A DNA stretch of 39,338 nt from Candidatus Aminicenantota bacterium. Its GTDB lineage: Bacteria > Acidobacteriota > Aminicenantia > Aminicenantales > UBA4085. Each line of letters opens with the position of its first letter. The stretch's first letter is position 1. The stretch is from NCBI GenBank assembly GCA_030691735.1, contig JAUYDS010000095.1, positions 1 through 39,338 on the forward strand. Direction: 5' to 3'. The position numbers and the translations under genes are program-made. A model generated the notes under the pieces. It did no database searches, was not told the DNA's origin, and saw nothing but the letters and a program-made list of their open reading frames with translations. Below, piece after piece: positions 8,168 to 15,848 of the stretch.

Positions 8168-9505
8168 ATGCGGCGAACACAACACGTCGTCATGGCCGCC
8201 GGGCTGGGGTTCTTGGTCTTGGGAATGGGGCTGTCCGGGACCGCCATCCGGAGCGAACAGGCCCCGACCATCCGTCATCTCTGGGAGAGATGCCAGGAAA
8301 CGCTCCTACCTTTTTCTTATAAGGTCCTCAAGGACGAGGTCGTCGTCTCGGATACCGATCCGACGAAGAAATTGCGGCGCATCGAGGTCCGCTTCACGAG
8401 CCAGACGATCGGGCAGTGGGAGCGGCGCATGACCCACACCGGCATCATCCACATGCCCGCCGACCCGGCCGTGCTGGCCGATCCGGCGCGCAAGGGAAAG
8501 GTCGTCGTCATCGCCAATGCCTTCGGGGACACTCTGATGATCGATAATTACGGGGAGCCGATCGCCGCCCGGACCGGCTATCCGACCATGATCCTCCCGA
8601 TCCCCGGGGAATACGACGGGCACGACGGCGAGAGCAGTTGGGTGTATTTCCTGCGCGCCCAGCTCGCCGACACCAAGGACCCCATCGAACACCAGTATTT
8701 CCGTTTCGCCATTCCCTATCTCACGGCCATCGATGTCTTCGCCGCGATCCTGAACGAGAAGAACGTCCGGGCCGTCATCGGCGGCCACAGCAAACGGGCC
8801 CCGGCGGCCTTCAACGCCGCGGCCATGGATCCGGAGAGGGTCGCCGGGGTCGTTTACATGGGGATGGAGTCGACGTTCGCCGGCTACGAGGGCCAGGCCG
8901 GACAGCCGATCTCGCCCGTCCACAGCCAGGCGTCCGTCAAGTGCCCCGTCCTCTATCTGGGCGCGACCAACGAGGACGGCTACGAGATGTTCAACATCAC
9001 CCGCCTCCAGCCGAAAATGACCCCGCCCTGGACGGTCGAGGTCATCCCGAACTACCGGCACGCCACGTCCTCCGAGGTCCAGATCCTCGACTGGCAGATG
9101 TGGATCTCCCATGTTTTCGAGGGACGGCCCGTAACCCGCATCAGCGATCTCCGCTTCGAGGAGAACGAGGAGGGGACGGTCTTCCGGGCCCGGATTGATT
9201 CGCCGAACAAGATCATCCAGACGAAGGTCTGGTACGTGTATAACGACGACCCGCCGTACTGGCGCGACCTGATGTGGTATCCCTCCTACCTCCAGAAAGC
9301 CGGGGACATCTATGAGGCCTTTCTCCCCGGAAAGATCCCCGATGCCTGGCTGGTCGAAGTGAAGGATCTGGCCCGGGGCACGGCCGGATACGTCAGCAGT
9401 ACGCCGCAGGACATCACCCACAAGGAAACGAAGGAGCGGGTGTCGAGAGGCTGGCGGTCTCGCAACTGGGAACCCAAGCTCAGGCCGAAGAAAAAGCAGG
9501 AGTGA
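8168..9505 (+). CDS. Secreted alpha/beta hydrolase, PhoPQ-activated (PqaA)-like, copy 1
   Basis: A 445-aa protein with an N-terminal hydrophobic signal (MAAGLGFLVLGMGLSGTA). Near residue 205 it has GGHSKRAPAAFNAAAMDPER, resembling the GxSKRG nucleophile elbow of PhoPQ-activated pathogenicity-related proteins. The Ser is the likely nucleophile. NEDGYEMF and NYRHATSSEVQILDWQMW resemble the acid and histidine regions. The C-terminal part (VWYVYNDDPPYWRDLMWYP) also fits that family. The substrate of the family is not established. GGAGG lies about 6 nt before the ATG. The next gene is a clear paralogue only 3 nt downstream, so the two form a tandem duplication in one transcript. Confidence 0.7.
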   Translation: MRRTQHVVMAAGLGFLVLGMGLSGTAIRSEQAPTIRHLWERCQETLLPFSYKVLKDEVVVSDTDPTKKLRRIEVRFTSQTIGQWERRMTHTGIIHMPADPAVLADPARKGKVVVIANAFGDTLMIDNYGEPIAARTGYPTMILPIPGEYDGHDGESSWVYFLRAQLADTKDPIEHQYFRFAIPYLTAIDVFAAILNEKNVRAVIGGHSKRAPAAFNAAAMDPERVAGVVYMGMESTFAGYEGQAGQPISPVHSQASVKCPVLYLGATNEDGYEMFNITRLQPKMTPPWTVEVIPNYRHATSSEVQILDWQMWISHVFEGRPVTRISDLRFEENEEGTVFRARIDSPNKIIQTKVWYVYNDDPPYWRDLMWYPSYLQKAGDIYEAFLPGKIPDAWLVEVKDLARGTAGYVSSTPQDITHKETKERVSRGWRSRNWEPKLRPKKKQE

Positions 9506-9508
9506 CCG

Positions 9509-10921
9509 ATGACTTCCGCACAGAACCGCGTAGCCGTGGTGATCGGGTTGGGCTTGATGCTGCTCAGCCTGGGAACGACCATCCGGGTGCAGGAACGCGC
9601 ACAGGACGCGTCAGGGCCGGGGCCGACCCCGCGCCAGATCTGGGAGCGTTTCCGGGCGACGCTGCCTCCGCTCAATTACAGGATCGAAAAGGACGAGATC
9701 GTCCATTCGGATACCGACCCCCGCCTCAAGCTCCGCCGGATCGAGGTGAAATTCTATTCCCAGGAGATCAACGGGCGGGCCTGGGGCCATCCCTGCGTCG
9801 TCTTCCTGCCGGCCGACCGGAAGGTCTACAACGCGGCGCGGCGGCGCGGAAAGATCGTCATCGTCGGCCAGCGGAGCTGGGACGGTCTAGCCACGGGTCC
9901 CTGGAGGAACTCCTATCTCGGCAACTACGGCGAGCCGATCGCCTCCCGAACGGGTTATCCGACCATGGTCTGTCCCGTCCCGGGCGAATACGACGGAAGC
10001 GGCGGCCGCGAGATCTCGATCGGTTTCCTCGAAGAGATGCGGAAGCAGAGCCAGGACCCGGCCGACCATAATTACTTCCGCCTCGCCGTCCCGTATCTGC
10101 GGGCCCTCGACGTCATGGCCGGCCTTCTGAAGATCGAGCCCGGACAGGTCCGGGCGATCATCGGCGGCCACAGCAAGCGGGCGACCTCGGCCTATACGGC
10201 CGCGGCCATCGACCCCGAGCGGATCGTCGGCGTCGTTTACATGGGGAACGAATTGACGTGGGAGAGCCTCCGGGAACCGCCCTGGTGGCCGATCAGTCCC
10301 GCATTCTCCCGGGAATGGGTCAAAGCCCAGGTCCTGTACATCGGGGGAACGAACGAGGACGGCTATAAGATGTACAACATCAACCGGATCCAGGAGATGA
10401 TGGGCGGCGCCTGGACGATCGCATACGTCCCGAATTACCGGCATTCGTCCATGTCGGAACACCATTTCCTGGATTGGCAGATGTGGGTCGCGCACATTTT
10501 CGAGGGTCGTCCCCTGACCGGGATCTCCGACCTGTCTTTCTGCGAGGTCGAGGACGGCTTCGTTTGGGGAGGGCAGCCTGTCGATGCCGGGACCGTCTTC
10601 CGGGCCCGGATCGCGTCGCCGAACACGCTCATCCAGGCCAAGGTCTGGTACGTGTACAACGACGACCCGCCCTACTGGCGGGACCTGGTCTGGTATCCCG
10701 AATTCATGATCAACACGGGCGGCGATGTCTATGAAGGCTACGTGAAGGGAAAACTCCCCGATGCCTGGCTGATCGAAGTCAAGGACATCGCCCGCGGTTA
10801 CGCGAGTTATCTCTCCAGCCTTCCCCAGGACATCACGGGAATGCCCACGGCGACGCGCACGTCCCGCGGTTCCCGTTCCCGGCTCTGGGAGCCCAAGAAG
10901 AAGGATGAATCGTGCCCCTGA
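9509..10921 (+). CDS. Secreted alpha/beta hydrolase, PhoPQ-activated (PqaA)-like, copy 2
   Basis: A 470-aa paralogue of the preceding gene with the same blocks in the same order: an N-terminal hydrophobic segment, the shared RRIEVKFYSQ region, NYGEPIASRTGYPTM, IIGGHSKRATSAYTAAAIDP as the nucleophile elbow, GGTNEDGYKMYNINRIQ, YRHSSMSEHHFLDWQMW and KVWYVYNDDPPYWRDLVWYP. It differs mainly by short insertions, such as one after DLSFCEVEDGFVWGG. The ATG lies 3 nt after the upstream stop, with AGGAG inside the end of copy 1. Retention of both copies with intact catalytic motifs suggests that both are functional, perhaps on different esters or amides. Confidence 0.7.
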   Translation: MTSAQNRVAVVIGLGLMLLSLGTTIRVQERAQDASGPGPTPRQIWERFRATLPPLNYRIEKDEIVHSDTDPRLKLRRIEVKFYSQEINGRAWGHPCVVFLPADRKVYNAARRRGKIVIVGQRSWDGLATGPWRNSYLGNYGEPIASRTGYPTMVCPVPGEYDGSGGREISIGFLEEMRKQSQDPADHNYFRLAVPYLRALDVMAGLLKIEPGQVRAIIGGHSKRATSAYTAAAIDPERIVGVVYMGNELTWESLREPPWWPISPAFSREWVKAQVLYIGGTNEDGYKMYNINRIQEMMGGAWTIAYVPNYRHSSMSEHHFLDWQMWVAHIFEGRPLTGISDLSFCEVEDGFVWGGQPVDAGTVFRARIASPNTLIQAKVWYVYNDDPPYWRDLVWYPEFMINTGGDVYEGYVKGKLPDAWLIEVKDIARGYASYLSSLPQDITGMPTATRTSRGSRSRLWEPKKKDESCP

Positions 10922-10977
10922 GCTTTCTCCACGACGACGCAATCGAGGCCCATCCGGTATCCGCCCGAGGCGCGAGA

Positions 10978-13080
10978 ATGATCCGCCGTCGCTGCTTGGC
11001 CGTGTTCGGAATGGCGGTCCTCCTCGCCGCGTCCGGCGTGTGGGCTCAGGAGCCCTCGCTTCCTTCGCGTCTCGCGGCTTTTGTCCGGCCGTTCTCCGTC
11101 GATACGCTCGGCTGGCGGACTCCCGATGTCCGCGTCGAGGAGACAGAAGCGGGGCTTTTTCATATCCGGTTGACCTTCGACCTGGACGCTCCCGTCAACC
11201 AGGACGACTGGAAGGTCGTCGTCCGTCCGGCCTTCGCTCCCGACTTCCATTGGGCGCCGCATCTGACGCCCACCGATCAGTTCATCATCGACCAGCATGC
11301 TTTTCGCTCCCCGGCCCTGGTCGTCGCGGCGAAGGACAGGGTCCTCGTTCTCGTCCCCGACCTCGACGTCCTCATCCGCGGCACGGCCGTCTGCTGGTAC
11401 ATGGACCTCGATGCCGCGAACAACGCTCTCGTCCTGGGCATGAGCGACAGCCGGGTCGAACCGGGACTTTTCTTCTCGCGAAAACCCGGGGCCGTTTATC
11501 CCGCCGGCCGCCACGAGGTCGGGTTCTATCTTTTCATCTCTTCGGACGCGGAGGATGTCCGCGATCCGTGGCGGAAGCCGCTCGCCTTCCTCTGGAAAAA
11601 ATGGGGCGGCCCGCTGTTCGAATCCGGGGCCCCGCTCGCGCCCGACCTCGAGCCTTATGTCCGCCACGCGTACAACTGGGCCTTCCGGTCCTGGAAGAAC
11701 GCCGTGTGGCAGGAATTCGACTGGCAGGGAAAGCATCTCGGGGCGCCGGTGTTCATCGTCAATCAGACCCAGAGTCCGAATTATCCCGGTCCGGTCAACG
11801 AGCGGGAATTCCGGTCCGTTTGGAACCAGGCTTGGTTCAGCTCGCTGCGTTCGGCCTCGGGCCTGTTCCGTTACGCTAAGCGGACGGGTGACGCCGACCT
11901 CCGGGCGAAAGCCCTCCTCACCAAAGAGCTTGCGCTCGCCGCGCCGATGACGGACGGATTGTTCCCCGCCGTCATCGCCACGGAGATGGAGCGCGTCGCC
12001 ATCAATGGAAAAGAATATAACCGGTCCAAAGGGTGGGCGACGGCTTTTTGGGGCAACTCCGACCGGAATCCCGTCAGCCGGCCGGCCGGAAAACCCCGCA
12101 ACCGCGACGTCCGGATCGCCCCCTACCATATCCTCGACATGAGCTGGACGGCCCTCTGGATGCTGCGCTGGTACGAGGAGCTCGAGAAGGACGTCCGTCT
12201 CCTCGATTACGCGCGGACTTATGCCGACAAACTCCTCAGCCTCCAGGACGCGGAAGGATATTTTCCCGCCTGGCTGGACAAGGACACCTTCAAGCCTCTC
12301 GGAATCCTGGACCGTTCGCCGGAGACTTCGATGTCCGTGACCTTCCTGCTGCGGCTGGCGAAGATCACGGGAGAGTCCCGCTATCGGAAGGCCGCGCTCC
12401 GGGCGATCGATTCCGTCAGCCGCGATATCGTCCCCGTGGGCCGATGGGAGGATTTTGAGACCTATTGGTCGAGTTCGAGCTACGGGAGCGGCGACCTCAT
12501 CGGCCGGAAGGTCGTCCGAAACAACATGTTCAAGCAGTGCAATCTTTCGATCTTCTGGACCGCCGAGGCCCTCCTCGACGCCTGGGAGGCCACGAACGAG
12601 AAGTCGTATCTCGACCTCGGACGGCGCGTCCTGGATGAGCTGCTGATGACCCAGGCTTCCTGGCAGCCGCCTTATATGTACGTCCCGGTCCTCGGCGGGT
12701 TCGGGGTCATGAACGCGGACGGGGAATGGCTGGACGCCCGGCAGAGCCTCTTCGCGGAGGTCGTTCTCCGCTACGGGACGACCCTCGATGTCGAGGAATA
12801 CATCCAGCGCGGGCTCGCCGCGCTCCGGGCGTCGTTCGCGATGATGTATTGCCCCGAAAACCCCGGCGTCAAGGCGCTCTGGGAAAAGACGCATCCCTTC
12901 TTCGGCCCCGCGGATTATGGCTTCACCATGGAGAACTATGCCCACGGCGGGGCCACGAGCCCGGAGGGCGAAGGGATGGGTGTTTTTACGATCTATGACT
13001 GGGGGAACGGGGCCGCGGCCGAAGCTTACAATCGTCTTCTCGATCGATACGGGAAGGCGTTCCTGATGCGAAAGAAATAG
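10978..13080 (+). CDS. Secreted protein of unknown function with a putative (alpha/alpha) toroid domain
   Basis: A 700-aa product. The track start at 10912 overlaps the upstream gene. The ATG at 10978 is preferred because it opens a signal peptide, MIRRRCLAVFGMAVLLAASG, ending in VWAQ. Residues ~25-200 are beta-rich (an N-terminal sandwich-like part). From ~220 on, repeated helical stretches appear (LDMSWTALWMLRWYEELEKD; FLLRLAKITGESRYRKAALR; IFWTAEALLDAWEATNEKSY), each with the aromatic and Leu spacing of six-hairpin glycosidase-like enzymes. I do not recognise a named family. The fold suggests a glycoside hydrolase or polysaccharide lyase, but catalytic residues cannot be assigned. It sits between the paired hydrolases and the paired M24 peptidases in one plus-strand run. 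Confidence 0.6.
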   Translation: MIRRRCLAVFGMAVLLAASGVWAQEPSLPSRLAAFVRPFSVDTLGWRTPDVRVEETEAGLFHIRLTFDLDAPVNQDDWKVVVRPAFAPDFHWAPHLTPTDQFIIDQHAFRSPALVVAAKDRVLVLVPDLDVLIRGTAVCWYMDLDAANNALVLGMSDSRVEPGLFFSRKPGAVYPAGRHEVGFYLFISSDAEDVRDPWRKPLAFLWKKWGGPLFESGAPLAPDLEPYVRHAYNWAFRSWKNAVWQEFDWQGKHLGAPVFIVNQTQSPNYPGPVNEREFRSVWNQAWFSSLRSASGLFRYAKRTGDADLRAKALLTKELALAAPMTDGLFPAVIATEMERVAINGKEYNRSKGWATAFWGNSDRNPVSRPAGKPRNRDVRIAPYHILDMSWTALWMLRWYEELEKDVRLLDYARTYADKLLSLQDAEGYFPAWLDKDTFKPLGILDRSPETSMSVTFLLRLAKITGESRYRKAALRAIDSVSRDIVPVGRWEDFETYWSSSSYGSGDLIGRKVVRNNMFKQCNLSIFWTAEALLDAWEATNEKSYLDLGRRVLDELLMTQASWQPPYMYVPVLGGFGVMNADGEWLDARQSLFAEVVLRYGTTLDVEEYIQRGLAALRASFAMMYCPENPGVKALWEKTHPFFGPADYGFTMENYAHGGATSPEGEGMGVFTIYDWGNGAAAEAYNRLLDRYGKAFLMRKK

Positions 13081-13097
13081 GACGAAGGAGGAAACCG

Positions 13098-14450
13098 ATG
13101 AAAACCACGCAATGGACGGCACGGGCGCTCCTGGCCGGCCTTGTCCTTTTGACCGCGGCCGGTGTTGCCGGCGCCGCGGATTTCCCGCCCATCCTGAAAA
13201 TGCGGGAGAGAAAGGCGGCGGTGGACGAGGTGACGAAGCTGCGGCTGGACACGCTCCTGCCGCGCGTGATGCGCGAGACCGGCTTCGACATGTGGCTCCT
13301 CATCTGCAACGAGGACGCTTATGATCCCGTCTTTCTGACCATGATCCCCGAGGACGCCTGGTGCCCGATCACCCAGATCCTGGTCTATTATGACCCCGGC
13401 CCGGGAAAGGCGATCGAACGGCTGAACGTTTCCCGGACGAACATGGAAGGTTTCCATACGACCGCCTGGACTGCCGCTCCGACCGGCGAGGACGAGGGCA
13501 AGAGCCAGTGGGAGGCCCTGGCCCGGATCGTCCGGGAAAAAAATCCGAAGAAGATCGGCCTCAACCAGTCGGACACGATCTGGGCCGCCGACGGCTTGAG
13601 CGCGTCGCTGAAGGACCGGCTCGTCCGGACTCTCGGCCCGGACCTCGCCTCGCGCCTCCGCCCGGCCGAACCCATGTCCGTGCTTTGGCTCGAGACGCTT
13701 CTCGACGATGACATCAAGCTGATGGAGAAAGCCGCGGCCGTTTCCCACGCCATCATCGCCGAGACGTTCTCGGACAAGGTCATTATCCCCGATAAGACGA
13801 CGATCGACGACCTCGTTTTTCACTATCGCCAGAGAACGGCGGATTTCGGGCTGGACAAGGCTTTCCGGCCGTTCTTCAGGATCATCGGCCGCCATCCCGA
13901 GGTCCTCAAGATCCATCCGCTCGAAGATAACATCATCCGTCGCGGCGACGTCCTTCATTGCGACGTCGGGGTGAAGTATCTCCGCTACAATTCCGACCAC
14001 CAGGAAATGGCCTACGTCCTCCGCCCGGGGGAGACCGACGTGCCCGCGGGATTGAAGGCCGGAATGGCCGAGGGCAACAAGCTCCAGGACATTTATTGCG
14101 GAGAGTTCAAGGCCGTGTTGACGGGGAACGAGCTGCTGGGCCGCATTCTGGCCAAGGCAAAGGCGAGCGGGATCGCCAAGCCGCGGGTCTATTCCCATTC
14201 CCTGGGTTATTATCTCCATGAGCCCGGGCCTCTCATCGGCCTGCCCTGGGCCCAAGACACGACCGGGCTGCGGGGCGAGGTCAAGCTCGTTCCGAACAGT
14301 GCCTTCACCGTGGAGCTGAGCGTCGAGCGCCCCGTCCCGGAATGGGGAGGCCAGGAGTTTCGTTTCCGATTGGAACAGGACGTCGTCTTCACGGGCAAGG
14401 CCATGACCTTCCTCGACGGCCGTCAGACGCGCTACCATGTCATCCATTGA
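13098..14450 (+). CDS. Secreted M24-family metallopeptidase (Xaa-Pro aminopeptidase-like), copy 1
   Basis: A 450-aa protein with a cleavable signal (ending GVAGAAD) and a pita-bread fold. The five metal ligands of M24 enzymes can be placed: Asp in LHCDVGVKY (~288), Asp in NSDHQEMAY, His in YSHSLGYYLHEPGPL, Glu in FTVELSVERP and Glu in RLEQDVVFTG. M24 exopeptidases usually remove an N-terminal residue before proline or split Xaa-Pro dipeptides. A creatinase-like N-terminal domain precedes the catalytic part (RETGFDMWLLICNEDAYDPV). GGAGG is 6 nt before the ATG. It is followed 10 nt later by a paralogue. Export to the periplasm makes it a scavenging enzyme rather than a housekeeping prolidase. 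Confidence 0.82.
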   Translation: MKTTQWTARALLAGLVLLTAAGVAGAADFPPILKMRERKAAVDEVTKLRLDTLLPRVMRETGFDMWLLICNEDAYDPVFLTMIPEDAWCPITQILVYYDPGPGKAIERLNVSRTNMEGFHTTAWTAAPTGEDEGKSQWEALARIVREKNPKKIGLNQSDTIWAADGLSASLKDRLVRTLGPDLASRLRPAEPMSVLWLETLLDDDIKLMEKAAAVSHAIIAETFSDKVIIPDKTTIDDLVFHYRQRTADFGLDKAFRPFFRIIGRHPEVLKIHPLEDNIIRRGDVLHCDVGVKYLRYNSDHQEMAYVLRPGETDVPAGLKAGMAEGNKLQDIYCGEFKAVLTGNELLGRILAKAKASGIAKPRVYSHSLGYYLHEPGPLIGLPWAQDTTGLRGEVKLVPNSAFTVELSVERPVPEWGGQEFRFRLEQDVVFTGKAMTFLDGRQTRYHVIH

Positions 14451-14460
14451 GAAAAGAACA

Positions 14461-15810
14461 ATGAAACGCACGGCTTTTTGTGGCGTCATTGCCCCCCTCC
14501 TGGCCATTCTGGTCGCGACTCCGGCGGCCGGCCAAACGACAGTCATGCCCGGGATCCTCACCGTCCGGGAGCAGGTCCAGACCGTCAACAGGATCACGAC
14601 CCAACGGCTGGACAAGATCCTTCCCCAGGCCATGGAAAAGACCGGTTTCGACATGTGGATCATCGTCTCGAACGAGGACAACCTCGATCCGGTCTTTAGA
14701 ACGATGGTCCCCGTAGATACCTGGTGTCCGATCGTCCAGATCCTCGTCTTCTCCCGGAAGCCCGGCCGGCCGGTCGAGCGGCTGAACCTCTCCCGCACCG
14801 ACATGCGGGGCCTTCACAAAGACGCCTGGGACTGGCGAGCCTGGGACAGCGAGAAGAAGGAGAGCCAGTGGGACTGCCTGACCCGGATCGTCCGGGAGCG
14901 CGACCCGAAGAAAATCGCCATCAACGAATCCGACGAGATCTGGGCGGCGGGCGGTCTGACCGTGGCCCTGAAAAAGAGGCTCGTCCAGGCCATCGGCCCG
15001 ACCTACGCCGCGCGCTTGCAGTCGGGCGAACCATTGTCCGTCCTCTGGCTCGAGACTCTCCTGGACGAGGAGCTCGAGCTCTACGAGCGCGCCGCTTCCA
15101 TCGCCCATGCCCTCATCGCCGAGACCTTCTCCAGCCGGGCAATCACACCGGGTGTCACGACGCTCGACGACCTCCTTTATTATTACTGCCAGCGCGTTTC
15201 CGACCTCGGGCTCAAGCTCTTCGCCTGGCCCTGGTTCCGCATCCGCGGCCGCGACCCGAAGGTGATCGAACGCTGGGGCGCCAACGACACCGTCGTCCGG
15301 CCGGGCGACCTGCTCCAGGTGGACGCCGGCATCGAATACCTCCGTTATTATACCGACCACTGCGAATGGGCCTACGTCCTGCGCCCCGGGGAATTGGACC
15401 CGCCGGCGGGCGTGCGGGCCGTGCTCGCCGAAGGCAACCGCCTTCAGGACATCTTCCTCGGCGAGCTCAAGGAAGGCCGTTCGGGGAACGAGATCTTGGC
15501 CGCCATCCTCGGGACGGCCAAGGCGAAAGGGATCCCCGGTCCCAGGATCTATTCGCATTCGATCGGGCTGTTCCTCCACGAACCCGGACCGCTCATCGGC
15601 CTCCCTTGGGAACAGGTCGACACCGGCATCCGTGGCCAGGTCAGGCTCGTCCCGAACAGCACGTTCACGGCCGAGCTGAGCGTCGCGGCCCCCGTCCCCG
15701 AATGGGGCGGCCGGGAATTGAGGCTGGCCTTGGAACAGGTCCTGGCCTATACTTCGCGCGGCGCGTATTTTCTGGACGGCCGGCAGACGCGCTTTCACCT
15801 CGTGAAATAG
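14461..15810 (+). CDS. Secreted M24-family metallopeptidase (Xaa-Pro aminopeptidase-like), copy 2
   Basis: A 449-aa paralogue of the preceding gene. The ORF-track start at 14437 overlaps copy 1; the ATG at 14461 opens the signal peptide MKRTAFCGVIAPLLAILVAT ending in PAAGQ. All five metal-binding positions are kept: Asp in LQVDAGIEY, Asp in YTDHCEWAY, His in YSHSIGLFLHEPGPL, Glu in FTAELSVAAP and Glu in LALEQVLAY. Both copies share the C-terminal FLDGRQTR motif, a clear sign of tandem duplication. The ribosome site is weak, so translation may be coupled to copy 1. With the M19 dipeptidase this makes three periplasmic di-/oligopeptide-trimming enzymes near the sugar genes. Confidence 0.82.
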   Translation: MKRTAFCGVIAPLLAILVATPAAGQTTVMPGILTVREQVQTVNRITTQRLDKILPQAMEKTGFDMWIIVSNEDNLDPVFRTMVPVDTWCPIVQILVFSRKPGRPVERLNLSRTDMRGLHKDAWDWRAWDSEKKESQWDCLTRIVRERDPKKIAINESDEIWAAGGLTVALKKRLVQAIGPTYAARLQSGEPLSVLWLETLLDEELELYERAASIAHALIAETFSSRAITPGVTTLDDLLYYYCQRVSDLGLKLFAWPWFRIRGRDPKVIERWGANDTVVRPGDLLQVDAGIEYLRYYTDHCEWAYVLRPGELDPPAGVRAVLAEGNRLQDIFLGELKEGRSGNEILAAILGTAKAKGIPGPRIYSHSIGLFLHEPGPLIGLPWEQVDTGIRGQVRLVPNSTFTAELSVAAPVPEWGGRELRLALEQVLAYTSRGAYFLDGRQTRFHLVK

Positions 15811-15848
15811 ACATCTGAAAGAGACATCTCATGATAGGGAGGAAATCC

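Noticed and set aside
10807-13122. Long minus-strand ORF of 771 aa opposite the unassigned secreted protein
   Set aside because: Arg/Asp/Gly/Val-rich composition without hydrophobic core patterns; typical antisense shadow in GC-rich DNA. The plus-strand gene has a signal peptide and structured sequence.
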